Source: JADJNY01 sp046349615
Lineage (GTDB): Bacteria > Planctomycetota > UBA1135 > GCA-002686595
Length of the DNA stretch: 64,000 nt
NCBI GenBank assembly: GCA_046349615.1
Contig: JAXMBZ010000004.1
Coordinates: 124,001-188,000 of the forward strand
Direction: 5' to 3'
The notes beneath the pieces are model-generated. The model was not told where the DNA came from and made no database searches. It saw only the letters and a program-made list of their open reading frames with translations. Below, piece after piece: positions 25,566-35,300 of this stretch; the stretch's first letter is position 1; the number at the start of each line of letters is the position of its first letter. Both the position numbers and the translations under genes were made by a program.

Positions 25566-26744
25566 ATGACCTTCCTCCACCGCCTCCTCGGACTGTTCGC
25601 GCTCGGCACCCTCGCGGCGAGCGCCTCGGCTCAGGTTCACCTCAACGAGATCTACTTCAACGACGCCGGCACCGACGACGTCGAGTACATCGAGCTCAAG
25701 GGCACGCCCGGCACCTCCCTCACGGGGTACATGGTCCTCGTCGTCGAAGGCGACCAGACGAACCCGGCGACGAACGCGGGCACTCTCGACAAGGCCTGGG
25801 ACCTGACGGGGCTCACGATCGGCCCCTCGGGCTACTTCCTGCTCGGCGACGTGGCCGTCGTTCCCGCCCCCGATCTGCAGATCGGCACGACCGACGCCAT
25901 CGAGAACGGCACCGACACGTTCTACCTGGTCCAGACCGCCAACCCGGCCGCGATCCTCGCGCTGCTCACGAATCCGGTCTCCCACATCGACTCGCCCCTC
26001 GGCTCGACGACGACCCTGATCCCCACGCTCGGCACCATCGTGGACAGCGTGGGTGTCACGGACGGGGGCGTGAATGACGTCGTCTACGACGGCGCTCTGG
26101 TCGTCCCCGCGAGCGGCACCTCCGCGCGCAACCCCTACCGCTGCGGCGACTACCCGGGCGCGTGGGACCTCGGCAACGGCCTCGCGTTCAACCCGCCGAC
26201 CGACCCGAACCCGTGGCCGACTCCGGGCGCGGTCAACGAGAACCTCTGCCCGCCGCCGGTCGCGCCGGGCAATCCCTACTGCTTCGGCGACAACTCGGCC
26301 GGCAGCGTGACGACGCCGTGCCCCTGCGCGAACTTCGGCGCGCTCGGCAACGGCTGCGCGAGCTCGTTCAACGTGAACGGCGCGAACCTCACCGCGAGCG
26401 GCGTGGTCGCGAGCGACAACGTCGTGCTCGAGGGCTCGGGCATGAACACGACCGGCAACTGCATCTTCCTCAAGGGCGACACGGACAACCCGGCCGCTGA
26501 AGTGTTCGGCGACGGCATCCGCTGCGCGACGGGCGTCCTCGTCCGCCTCCGCACGAAGACGCTGAACGCGGGCGCGGCGACGTTCCCCGACTCCGCGGAC
26601 ACGATCACGCTCTCCGCGCGCGGCGGCACCCCCGTCGGCTCGGGCCTGATCGGCTACTACACGGTCTACTACCGCAACGCCGCGGCGGCCTTCTGCCCGC
26701 CCGCGACGTTCAACGCGGCGAACGGCTACGTGATCACCTGGTGA
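25566..26744 (+). CDS. Secreted lamin-tail-like protein with conserved Cys-rich C-terminal module
   Basis: A 392-residue exported protein (leader LLGLFALGTLAASASAQ). Residues about 24-215 resemble a lamin tail domain (VHLNEIYFNDAGTDDVEYIELKG written as its first strands, and GPSGYFLLG). From about residue 238 runs a module of roughly 150 residues: YCFGD, CPCANFGALGNGC, SGMNTTGNCIFLKGD, FGDGIRC, LSARGGTP, YYTVYYRNAAAAFCPP, and the terminal NGYVITW. Two other proteins in this window end the same way. The module is presumably a surface anchor, sorting signal or binding domain. Start at 25566 chosen for the leader. A strong terminator follows. Confidence 0.82.
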   Translation: MTFLHRLLGLFALGTLAASASAQVHLNEIYFNDAGTDDVEYIELKGTPGTSLTGYMVLVVEGDQTNPATNAGTLDKAWDLTGLTIGPSGYFLLGDVAVVPAPDLQIGTTDAIENGTDTFYLVQTANPAAILALLTNPVSHIDSPLGSTTTLIPTLGTIVDSVGVTDGGVNDVVYDGALVVPASGTSARNPYRCGDYPGAWDLGNGLAFNPPTDPNPWPTPGAVNENLCPPPVAPGNPYCFGDNSAGSVTTPCPCANFGALGNGCASSFNVNGANLTASGVVASDNVVLEGSGMNTTGNCIFLKGDTDNPAAEVFGDGIRCATGVLVRLRTKTLNAGAATFPDSADTITLSARGGTPVGSGLIGYYTVYYRNAAAAFCPPATFNAANGYVITW

Positions 26745-26767
26745 TCGCGTCCGACTGAGCCCGGAAG

Positions 26768-26797
26768 GCGAGGGCGTCGCGCGTGCGACGCCCTCGC
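26768..26797. terminator. Bidirectional terminator, 13-bp perfect stem
   Basis: GCGAGGGCGTCGC pairs perfectly with GCGACGCCCTCGC around a GCGT loop. It lies between two convergent stops (26744 and 26815), and 'TGCGTTTC' follows on the plus strand. It serves both lamin-tail-type genes. Confidence 0.8.
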
Positions 26798-26814
26798 TGC
26801 GTTTCAGCGCCCCC

Positions 26815-27486
26815 TCACGGGCAGACGTCGTTCTCGAACCCCGGCGTGCCCGTGTCGGTGCTCGCGGCGTTCCAGAGCGTCGACGACGGACACCACTGCG
26901 CCCCGTCGTCGTTCGAGAAGGCGTCGCGGAGCGAGCGATTCAGGCTGATCGAGTGCCCGGCGAGGTCCGGCCAGGCGACGCCGTCGTCGTAGGCGACGCG
27001 GTCGACGACGAGCCCGTTCGGCTTCTGCAGCACGATCTGGTCGGCGCCGTTCCCGAGGACGAAGCCCGAGTACGCGAACTGCACCGGCACGCCCCCGTTC
27101 TGCGTCGTGTCGGCGCTGTTCCCGAGCACGAAGTACTGCCCCGGCGCAAGCCGCAGGCCCTGCCCGCCGTTCGAGAGCACGGTCTGGGTCCCTGCGTCGT
27201 CCGCGAGGATCCAGCCTTCGATGTTCACGCGCCAGGGGAGCGTGTTGTAGAGCTCGATCCACTCCCCGCGCGTGTCGGCGACGGCGGACGGGTCCTTCAT
27301 GAACTCGGTGACGACCACCCCGCCCGTCTGGGGCGTCGGGCCCTGGACGAGCAGGTCCTCGAGCGCCCAGCTCTGGGTCACCGCGGTGACCGAGAAGGGC
27401 GTCCAGTCCTCCGCGCGGGCGGCGGCGGAGAGCACGAAGGCGAGCGAGCTGGCAACGGTCCAACGAACGAGTCGGTTCATCGACAT
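26815..27486 (-). CDS. Secreted lamin-tail-domain protein
   Basis: A 223-residue exported protein with leader RLVRWTVASSLAFVLSAAARA. The body matches the lamin tail domain (LTD, an Ig-like beta sandwich found in many bacterial surface proteins): VVVTEFMKDPSAVADTRGEWIELYN, here quoted by its ends VVVTEFMKDP and GEWIELYN, then GWILADDAG, LAPGQYFVLGN and DRVAYDDG. It ends STDTGTPGFENDVCP without the Cys-rich module of its neighbour. LTDs bind protein, DNA or carbohydrate ligands; here the role is open. It converges on the other lamin-tail-like gene. 298 bp separate its start from the cytochrome gene. Confidence 0.78.
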   Translation of the reverse strand: MSMNRLVRWTVASSLAFVLSAAARAEDWTPFSVTAVTQSWALEDLLVQGPTPQTGGVVVTEFMKDPSAVADTRGEWIELYNTLPWRVNIEGWILADDAGTQTVLSNGGQGLRLAPGQYFVLGNSADTTQNGGVPVQFAYSGFVLGNGADQIVLQKPNGLVVDRVAYDDGVAWPDLAGHSISLNRSLRDAFSNDDGAQWCPSSTLWNAASTDTGTPGFENDVCP

Positions 27487-27784
27487 GGAATCCTCTTCGG
27501 GTCGCAGCGATCGAATCGGCGCACCTCGGCGCCGCGGGCCGCGGGCACCTGCCGCGCGACCCTCCGATCGCGCGACGCCGCGAACTCGCGCCGGTGATCG
27601 AAAAAATCGGAAGAAGTTGCCGAGAAGGCGCCCCGTACGCATCACGCCTCCTTGACCGCCCGGCGAGACCGGGGGAGGATTCCACACTGGGGTTGCGCGG
27701 GCGAGGCTCGCGCGTCCTCGGACTCGCGCCCTCCCGGCGCGCTCGCAGGGTTCGCACCTTCGACCCACACCCGAGTCTTCGCGC

Positions 27785-29866
27785 ATGTTCCGTCCGTCTC
27801 GAATCCACTGGTCTCGTCCGTCCTGGCTCACGAGCTCTCTGCTCCTCGGTACGGCCGGACTCTGCGGCGCCGCGGCACTCGTCAATCTGCCGGTTCCGAC
27901 GACGGCGAACGACTTCCACCAACCAGGGACGCAGCCGGGCGGCCTGTTCGTGGACGTCTTCGACTCCCCCACGTGCGCGGGCTGCCACGGCTACTACGAT
28001 CCGAACCAGGAGCCGTACTCGCGCTGGAGCTCGAGCCTCATGGCGCAGAGCTCGCGCGATCCGGTGTTCCATGCGACCCTCGCCATCGCGAACCAGGACG
28101 CGGCCGGCGTCGGAGAATTCTGCCTGCGCTGCCATACGCCGGGTGCCTGGCTCGCGGGACGCTGCACGCCCGCGGACGGTTCGGGCCTGAACCCCTCGCT
28201 CGGCGACTTCGACGGCGTGACGTGTCACCTCTGCCACCGTCTCGTCGATCCGTACGAGGACGCCGCCAACCCGCAGATCGACCGGCGCATCCTGAACTCG
28301 CTCGCCGAGCGCCCGGTCCAGCCGCACAGCGGCCAGTACATCGTCGACCCGCAGGACATCCGCCGCGGTCCGTTCGATCTCGGCCCGAGCTTCCCGTACC
28401 ACGATTGGCGTCAGTCGCCGTTCCACCTGGATTCGCAGCTCTGCGGCACGTGCCACGAGGTCTCGAACCCCGCGCTGACGCGCCAGCCGAACGGCGACTA
28501 CACCGTCAACACGCTCGACGCGCCGCACCCGACCCAGCTCCCGTACGACGAGTTCCCGATCGAGCGCACCTTCAGCGAGTGGAAGAACTCGCACTTCGCC
28601 AAGGCGAAGATCGAGATGGGCGGCCGCTTCGGCGGGAATCAGACGGCGGTGTCGACCTGTCAGGACTGCCACATGCCGAAGACCACCGGCACGGCGTGCA
28701 ACCCCGTGCTCGGCGGCGCGGTCCGCAACGACCTCCCGCTGCACGATTTCAACGGCGCGAACAGTTGGGTCCTCGACGCGGTCCGGTCCATCTATCCCGA
28801 CAGCGAGACCGGGCTCACGAACGCATCGGTCGCGGCCGCGCACCAGCGCACGCAGCAGCTGCTCTCGAACGCCGCCGACCTCGAAGCGAGCGTGAAGAAC
28901 GGCCAGCTCGCGGTCCGCGTCGTGAACCAGTCGGGCCACAAGCTCCCGACGGGCTACGGCGAAGGCCGGCGCATGTGGATCAACGTCAAGTTCTTCGACG
29001 CCGGCAACACGCTGATCGCGGAGCGCGGCGCGTACGACGTGGGGACGGCCGTGCTGACGGGTGGAGACACGAAGGTCTACGAGATCGAGCAGGGCATCGA
29101 CGCGAACGTCGCCGGCGCGACCGGCCTCCCGATCGGCCCGAGCTTCCACTTCGCGCTCAACAACAAGATCTACAAGGACAACCGCATCCCGCCGCGCGGC
29201 TACACGCTGTTCGCGTTCACGGCCTCGCAGGCGCTGCCCGTCAACTACGCGTACGCGGACGAGCAGTACTGGGACGACACGCTGTTCGCGGTGCCGTTCG
29301 GCGCGCACCACGCCGAGATCAACCTCTACCACCAGACGACCTCGAAGGAGTACATCGAGTTCCTCCGCGACGAGAACACGACGAACAGCGCGGGCCTCGA
29401 CGCCTACAACCTGTGGGTCGCGAAGGGCAAGAGCGCGCCGGTGCTGATGCAGTCGCGCTCGATCGTCCTCGGCTCGCCCTCCTGCCTGCCGGCGATCCAG
29501 TACGGCCTCGCGAAGCAGCGCATCAACGGCGACTACCCGAGCGTCAGCGCCGTCGGCTCGACGTCCGTCGCGGTGAACAACCTCAAGATCGCGGTCGACA
29601 AGGCGACGCCCTTCCAGAACGGCGTCCTCTTCTACAGCCCGGATCAGGGGAGCCTGCCCTTCCACGGCGGAACGCTGCTCCTCGGCGGGACGATCTCGCG
29701 CCGCGGTGTGTTCACGGCGGACACGAACGGCCATGCCGAACTCGCGATCCCGCTCTCCCCGGGGATGATCGATACGACGCGGAACTTCCAGGCGATCTTC
29801 CGCGATCCGGCGGCCCTCGACGGCTACGGCGTCACGAACGCCGTGCACGTCGAGATCTGCCCGTGA
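27785..29866 (+). CDS. Penta-heme c-type cytochrome, exported
   Basis: A 693-residue protein with an N-terminal hydrophobic segment (WLTSSLLLGTAGLCGAAALV) and five CxxCH heme c sites: CAGCH (64-68), CLRCH (113-117), CHLCH (147-151), CGTCH (220-224) and CQDCH (292-296). No heme site follows; residues about 340-693 are beta-rich (AVRVVNQSGHKLPTGYGEG) and resemble the C-terminal part of multiheme cytochromes of unknown function in planctomycetes. Heme attachment puts it outside the cytoplasm. It stands alone, without a membrane quinone oxidase partner or maturation genes. It may move electrons or detoxify; the sequence does not say which. Confidence 0.88.
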   Translation: MFRPSRIHWSRPSWLTSSLLLGTAGLCGAAALVNLPVPTTANDFHQPGTQPGGLFVDVFDSPTCAGCHGYYDPNQEPYSRWSSSLMAQSSRDPVFHATLAIANQDAAGVGEFCLRCHTPGAWLAGRCTPADGSGLNPSLGDFDGVTCHLCHRLVDPYEDAANPQIDRRILNSLAERPVQPHSGQYIVDPQDIRRGPFDLGPSFPYHDWRQSPFHLDSQLCGTCHEVSNPALTRQPNGDYTVNTLDAPHPTQLPYDEFPIERTFSEWKNSHFAKAKIEMGGRFGGNQTAVSTCQDCHMPKTTGTACNPVLGGAVRNDLPLHDFNGANSWVLDAVRSIYPDSETGLTNASVAAAHQRTQQLLSNAADLEASVKNGQLAVRVVNQSGHKLPTGYGEGRRMWINVKFFDAGNTLIAERGAYDVGTAVLTGGDTKVYEIEQGIDANVAGATGLPIGPSFHFALNNKIYKDNRIPPRGYTLFAFTASQALPVNYAYADEQYWDDTLFAVPFGAHHAEINLYHQTTSKEYIEFLRDENTTNSAGLDAYNLWVAKGKSAPVLMQSRSIVLGSPSCLPAIQYGLAKQRINGDYPSVSAVGSTSVAVNNLKIAVDKATPFQNGVLFYSPDQGSLPFHGGTLLLGGTISRRGVFTADTNGHAELAIPLSPGMIDTTRNFQAIFRDPAALDGYGVTNAVHVEICP

Positions 29867-29872
29867 CCGACG

Positions 29873-29951
29873 TCCGCCGGCGCGCTTGAGCGTGCCCGGC
29901 GGAGCGCCTACCCTCCACACGCCGTGGGGCCGCTCCGGTCCCGCGGCGTGT
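29873..29951 (+). terminator. Two tandem hairpins after the cytochrome gene
   Basis: TCCGCCGG (29873-29880) pairs with CCGGCGGA (29896-29903). ACACGCCG (29917-29924) pairs with CGGCGTGT (29944-29951), which is followed by TCGTTTCC. They lie between the cytochrome stop and the next start. The second could shape the leader of the downstream gene rather than terminate. Confidence 0.45.
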
Positions 29952-29962
29952 TCGTTTCCGCC

Positions 29963-30781
29963 ATGAAGCTCTTCCTCCGCATCCTCCTCGGGCTCGTCTT
30001 CCTCGCGCTCCTCGCCCTCGGCGCGGCCTTCCTGTTCCTCGACCCGCTCGTCGGCTCCGCGATCGGACGCGGGGCGTCGTACGCGACCGGCGTGGAGGCG
30101 CGCGTGGACGACGTCGACGTGGGCCTCGCGAAGGGTGCGTTCGACCTGAAGGGCCTGACGATCGCCAACCCTCCCGGCTTCACCTCTCCCCACTTCCTCT
30201 CGATCGGCACCGCGCGTGCACGCTGGGAGAACGGCACGATCCTCTCCGACGCGCTCGAGCTCCCCGAACTCGCGCTCGACGGCTTCGACGTGCACCTCGA
30301 GCGGAACGCCTCCGGTTCGAACTGGAGCCGCATCCTCGAGCACCTCGACCAGGTCGCGGGCTCGAAGAGCGGCAGCGCCGAACCCGCGCCGGAGACGAAG
30401 GGCTCGCGCTCGCTGCACGTGAAGAAGATCGAGCTCGACCACGTGAAGGTCTCGCTCCACCTTGCGGACGTTCCGGTCGGCGCGGGGACGCACACGGTCG
30501 AGCTGCCGCGCATCGTGATCGAGGACTTCCGGAGCGACGGTTCGACGTTGCAGCTCGTCTCGACGCTGACTCGCGCGATCGTCAGTGCCGTGCTCGATCA
30601 GTCCGTGAAGTCCGGCGGCGGCGTGCTTCCGAAGGACGTCTTGAAGGACCTCGATCACGGGCTCGCGGGCCTGAAGCAGAGCGTCGGCAAGGAAGCGAAG
30701 AAGCTGCTCGACGATCAGCTCGACGGCGGCGTGAAGAAGGCCCTCGAAGGCGTCGAGGGTTTGCTGAACAAGAAGAAGTGA
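29963..30781 (+). CDS. AsmA-like membrane-anchored protein
   Basis: A 272-residue protein with an N-terminal membrane segment (LFLRILLGLVFLALLALGAAFLFLD). The following domain has the AsmA/DUF748-like start 'GSAIGRGASYATGVEARVDDVDVGLAKGAFDLKGLTIANPPGF', given here only as its extent (about residues 32-75), with GLTIANPPGF diagnostic. The C-terminus is amphipathic and Lys-rich (LLDDQLDGGVKKALEGVEGLLNKKK, residues 248-272). AsmA-type proteins sit in the periplasm and help move lipids to, or organise, the outer membrane. It is far shorter than E. coli AsmA (about 617). It converges on the sulfatase-like gene with a 3-bp gap. Confidence 0.72.
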   Translation: MKLFLRILLGLVFLALLALGAAFLFLDPLVGSAIGRGASYATGVEARVDDVDVGLAKGAFDLKGLTIANPPGFTSPHFLSIGTARARWENGTILSDALELPELALDGFDVHLERNASGSNWSRILEHLDQVAGSKSGSAEPAPETKGSRSLHVKKIELDHVKVSLHLADVPVGAGTHTVELPRIVIEDFRSDGSTLQLVSTLTRAIVSAVLDQSVKSGGGVLPKDVLKDLDHGLAGLKQSVGKEAKKLLDDQLDGGVKKALEGVEGLLNKKK

Positions 30782-30784
30782 GCT

Positions 30785-32329
30785 TCAGCGCGGCGAATTC
30801 GGGGGCGGCTCGTCCACGGAGCCCGCGCCCTCGTCGTAGCCGAGCGCGCGGAGCTTCTTCATCGTCTCGAGTGTCTGCGTCGGATCGAAGCGCGACGCGC
30901 GTGGACGCGCCTCCTTCTCGAACCGATCGAGCGCCGCGCGGAGTTCGGCGAGCGGTGCCTGCGCGAGGGCGTCCGTCCTCCCCCGCAGCAGGTCGTCGCG
31001 CTCGCCCGGATCGACGGAGAGATCGAAGAGCTGTTCGCGCGGCAGATACGGGGCGCGGACGAGCTTCCACCGACCGAGGCGCACGCACTTCGCCTTGAGC
31101 GCGTTCTCCCAAGGCGTCTCGGGGCCGCGCGGCCGCTCGACGCTCGGCGGCTGCGTGGCTTCGCAGAACACCGGACCGTGCTCGCGACGCTCGCCTCGCA
31201 TCCAGGGCACGAGGCTCACGCCGTCGACCTTCTTCGGCGACGTCCACCCGACGAGCTCGCACAGGGTCGGCAGCACGTCGACGCTCGAAACGGGCTCGAC
31301 GACGCGCCGCACACCGAGGGCGCTCGCTCCCGCGCCACGTCCGACGAAGAGGAGCGGCACGTGCACCGTGGTCTGATAGGTCCACAGCCCGTGGTTCCAG
31401 GTGTCGGCGTGCTCGGCGAACGTCTCGCCGTGGTCCGCGAAGACCACCACGAGCGCGTCCTCGAGCAACCCGCGCTGCTCCAGTCCGTCGAGCAGGCGCC
31501 CGACTTCGCGATCGACGTACGCGAGTTCGCCTTGGTAGAGCGCGGCGAGGTCTTCGTCCTGCGGGAGAGCGCGCCCGTCCTCGACGTCGAGCGCGTGGGC
31601 GTCGAGCCCGCCCCGGATCACGGCCTGCACCCCGCGCGCCTTCCCCAGGGTGCGCGTCTGCTGTGCGCGGACGGCGCCATCGAGGTCCGCGAGCGAAGCG
31701 GAGCGCGGCGCGCCCGGTCGCGGGTTCATCGCGTCGAACGGCGGCGGCGGCTCGTACGGGGCGTGCGCGTCGAAATAGTGCGCGAAGAGCAGGAAGCGCT
31801 CGGGCTTCGCCCGCTCCACCCACGCGAGCGCCGCGTCGGTTACGGCTGCGGCGGGGCGCTGCTCTTGCTCGTGGTTTGCATCGATGTCGACGACGAACTT
31901 CTCGTCCCACGTGTCGAAGCCCTGCGCGAGACCGAGGCTCTTCTCGAGCGCGAACGATCCGACGAACGCTGCGGTCTCGAACCCAGCGGATCGGGCGAGC
32001 TCGCCGAGCAGCTCGTTCTCTGGACTGACGACGAAACCGTTGCGCGGGACGCCGTGCGTGTGCGGATAGAGCCCGGAGAACACCGACGTGTGGCTTGCGA
32101 GCGTCGTGGGCGCGGCGCACGTCGCGTCCTCGAACAGCACGCCGCGGCCCGCGAGCGCGTCGAGAGCCGGAGTGTGCGCGTCGACGCGTCCATAACACCC
32201 GAGTCGATCGGCACGAACCGTGTCGAGGCTGATCACGATCACGCGCTCGAAGCGCGGCGTCTCGGGCCCGCAGCCCTGGAGCAGCGGAAGCCCCACTGCG
32301 AGCGCGAGGAGCGCGGTCCGCGGGCTCAT
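30785..32329 (-). CDS. Sulfatase-like hydrolase lipoprotein, Thr at nucleophile position
   Basis: A 514-residue alkaline-phosphatase-superfamily enzyme with leader LLALAVGLPLLQGC. Metal-site motifs are VISLDTVRADRLGCYG (Asp36) and FADHGETFAEH, plus LFDLSVDPGERDD near the end. The catalytic position is Thr76 in TTLASHTSVFSG, where true sulfatases have Cys or Ser in C-x-P-x-R, so formylglycine chemistry is unlikely. The start overlaps the stop of the kinase/sigma54 gene by 4 bp (ATGA), a strong sign of co-translation. It may act on a substrate under control of that regulator; this is inference. Confidence 0.85.
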   Translation of the reverse strand: MSPRTALLALAVGLPLLQGCGPETPRFERVIVISLDTVRADRLGCYGRVDAHTPALDALAGRGVLFEDATCAAPTTLASHTSVFSGLYPHTHGVPRNGFVVSPENELLGELARSAGFETAAFVGSFALEKSLGLAQGFDTWDEKFVVDIDANHEQEQRPAAAVTDAALAWVERAKPERFLLFAHYFDAHAPYEPPPPFDAMNPRPGAPRSASLADLDGAVRAQQTRTLGKARGVQAVIRGGLDAHALDVEDGRALPQDEDLAALYQGELAYVDREVGRLLDGLEQRGLLEDALVVVFADHGETFAEHADTWNHGLWTYQTTVHVPLLFVGRGAGASALGVRRVVEPVSSVDVLPTLCELVGWTSPKKVDGVSLVPWMRGERREHGPVFCEATQPPSVERPRGPETPWENALKAKCVRLGRWKLVRAPYLPREQLFDLSVDPGERDDLLRGRTDALAQAPLAELRAALDRFEKEARPRASRFDPTQTLETMKKLRALGYDEGAGSVDEPPPNSPR

Positions 32330-35300
32330 GCCTCCTCCTTCCCGGCGTCGCCACCGTCGAGTCGCCAGTCCTTGAGTCTCTGGTAGACCTTCGCGCGGGA
32401 GATCCCGAGCATCTCCGCAGCCTTGCGTTTGTCGCCCGAGGCGAGTTCGAGCGCGCGCAGGATCGCGCGCTTCTCGAGCTCCTCCAACGTCGGCACGCCG
32501 GCGGCGAACGGGTCCGCCGCCGAACTCGCCGGCTCGCGCGTCGCGCCGGCCGTCCGCACGAGTTCCGGATCCACGACGTCGCCCTCCGAGAGCACGTAGA
32601 GCCGCGTCACTTCGTTCGCGAGCTCGCGCACGTTCCCCGGCCAGGCCCGACGGCACAAACGCGCAACCACCGCGCGATCGACCTTCTTCGAGAGCCCCGT
32701 GCGCGCGTTCTCGAGGCGCAGGAAGTGGTCGACGAGCTCGGGGACGTCCTCGATGCGCTCGCGCAGGGCGGGCAAGGCGACGCGCAGACCGTCGAGGCGG
32801 TAGAAGAGGTCCGCGCGGAAACGTCCTTCGCGCACCTCGGCCTCGAGGTCCCGATTCGTCGCCGCGACCAGTCGGAAGTCGGCGTGCCTCACGCGCGAGT
32901 CCCCCACGCGCCGGACTTCGCCGGTCTCGAGCACGCGCAGGAGCTTCGCCTGCAGCGCGAGCGGGAGCTCGCCGATCTCGTCGAGGAAGAGCGTGCCGCC
33001 TTCCGCGCGCTCGAAGAGGCCAGGGCGATCGCTGTCGGCGCCAGTGAACGCGCCTTTCTTGTAGCCGAAGAGCTCCGACTCGATCAGGGACTCGGGGAAC
33101 GCGGCACAGTTCTCGGACACGAACGGCCCCGCCGCGCGCGGCGAGAGCGAGTGGAGTGCGCGCGCGACGAGTTCCTTGCCCGTGCCGCTCTCGCCGACGA
33201 CGAGCACCGAGAGCTTGCTCGGGGCTGCGCGCTCGATGAGCTTGTGGACCGCCCGCATCGGCGGCGCGTTCCCGACCATGCCGCTCGCCGGCAGCGCGAC
33301 GTTGGCCTCGCGCAGCGCGGCGCGCGCTGCGCGGAGATCGGACTCCTTGTGCTGGACCTGCTTCGACAACTCGCGGTTGAGGCGGCGGATCTCCTCGACG
33401 CGGCGCACCTGCCGCACGGCGAGCGCCGCCTGGTCGGCGAGCAGCGCGAGCAGTCGCTCCGCGCGCGCCGCGAACGCCCCGCGCTGCAGACGGTGATCGA
33501 GGTAGATCACGCCGCGAAGCCCCGGCTCGACCTGGAAGGGCGCACAGAGGATCGAACGCAGCTCGAGCGCGACGACGGACGGCGACGCGGCGAGTTGCGG
33601 ATCGTCCACGGCGTTCGAGAGACGCAGCACGCGCCCCGCGTCGAGCGCCTGTCGCACGATGCTCTTCGACACCTCGAGATCGGGCGCCGCGATGTCGCCG
33701 CGCCGTGAGTCGAGCGCGGTGTCGAACGAGAGCTCGCCGTCTTCCTCGAGCACGAGGAAACCCCGTTCCGCGCCCGTGACGCCGAGCGCGCCCTCGACGA
33801 TCGCGCCGAGCAGGTCGCGGAGCGCCTCCTGCTTCACGAGGCGGTGGTTGATGTCCAGCAGGGCCACGACGTCCATCTCGAGTTCCTCCTCGCCGTTTGC
33901 GGTCGGCGTGCGTGCATCCAGGTCCGCGGGCCACGGATCGGGCATCGAGAGCAGCGTGCGCCTCAAGCGTGCGGCCTCGTCCGCGCCGAGTCCGGCGGCG
34001 CACCGGGCGAACGCGGTCTCGGCGAGAGCCGCGGCCTCGCGCGCGAGCTCCGGCGCCGGGCAGCGCGCGGCGATCGCGATCGCGAGACGCGCCGCGCGGT
34101 CGTCGCGGCCGCATTCGACGAGCCCGCGCACGCAAGCCATCGCCGCGTGCGCGGCCGCGTCCTCGCCGAGGTCGGCGACGAGGTGGTCGAAGACGATGCG
34201 GTCCTCGTGCACGAGCGGCGCGACGTCCGCTTCGTTCGCGAGCGGCGCGGCCTCCGCCGCGTCGACGCTCCGCTCTCCCGTCCGCCGGAGCGCGTCGAGG
34301 AGCCAATGCGCCTCGGCTTCCGGCAGCGGATGCCCGAGGCGCGCGGCGAGCACGCCGGCTCGTCGCGCCGTCTCGACGGCTCCACGCCGATCGAAGGCGA
34401 GCCATTGGACGCGGGCCCGGCTCGTCAAGAGGCGCGGATCCGCCTCGGCCGCGCGCTCTCCCTCGGTGCGTCGAGCTGGAACGCCCGCGGGTCGTCCAGG
34501 GGGCGCGAAGCGCACGCGCAGCTCCTCCGCCCGCGCCGCGAGCGGCATCGCGAAGCTCGCCCGCCCGCCGCGCTCGAGGGCGCGCGCCGCGCTCGCGAGC
34601 TCGAGCTCCGCGCTGCGCGCGTGACCGCGCTCGGCGAGCACCAGCCCGAGCATGCCGCGCACGGCCGCCGCGCCGGAGGCGTCGCCCAAGCGTTCGCGCA
34701 GCGCGAGCGCCGACGTGAAGAGCGCCGCGGCCTCGCCGAGTTCGCCCTGGTCGCGCAGGATCCCTGCGACGAGCGCGCGCGCCTGCGCGAGTCCCGGGAG
34801 ATGGCCGGCCTCGTCGTACAGGTCCTGCGAGCGTCGCGCGTGCGCGAGCGCGTCGGCGATCGCGCCGCTGCGCCGGAGCACGGTCGCGAGGTTGATGCGG
34901 ACTCCGGCCTCGCGCGCCGCGTCGCGCGCGTTGCACGCCTCCTGCAGACCGCGCTCGAGCTGCGCACGAGCGGTCGTCGGATCTCCGCGACGGAACGCGC
35001 TCATCGCCCGGAGATTGTCGAGCGAATCGATCACGCGCGCCGCCAGCGGCGCGTGGACTCGCGCGCGCGCGTCCTCCGCGAGCTTGTCGAGCTCCGCATC
35101 ACGGCGCGACTCGAAGTAGACCCGGCCGAGACCGTGCCACGCGTCGGACGGATCGTCGGGCCGGAGCGTCGCGGCGATCACGAACTGCTCCTCGGCGACG
35201 GCCCAATCGTGCCGCAGGATCGCCGCCGCGCCGTGCACGCACGCGGCGTGCGCGCGCTCGGCAGCGCTCGGCGCATCGTCCAGTCCGCGGACGAGGTCGA

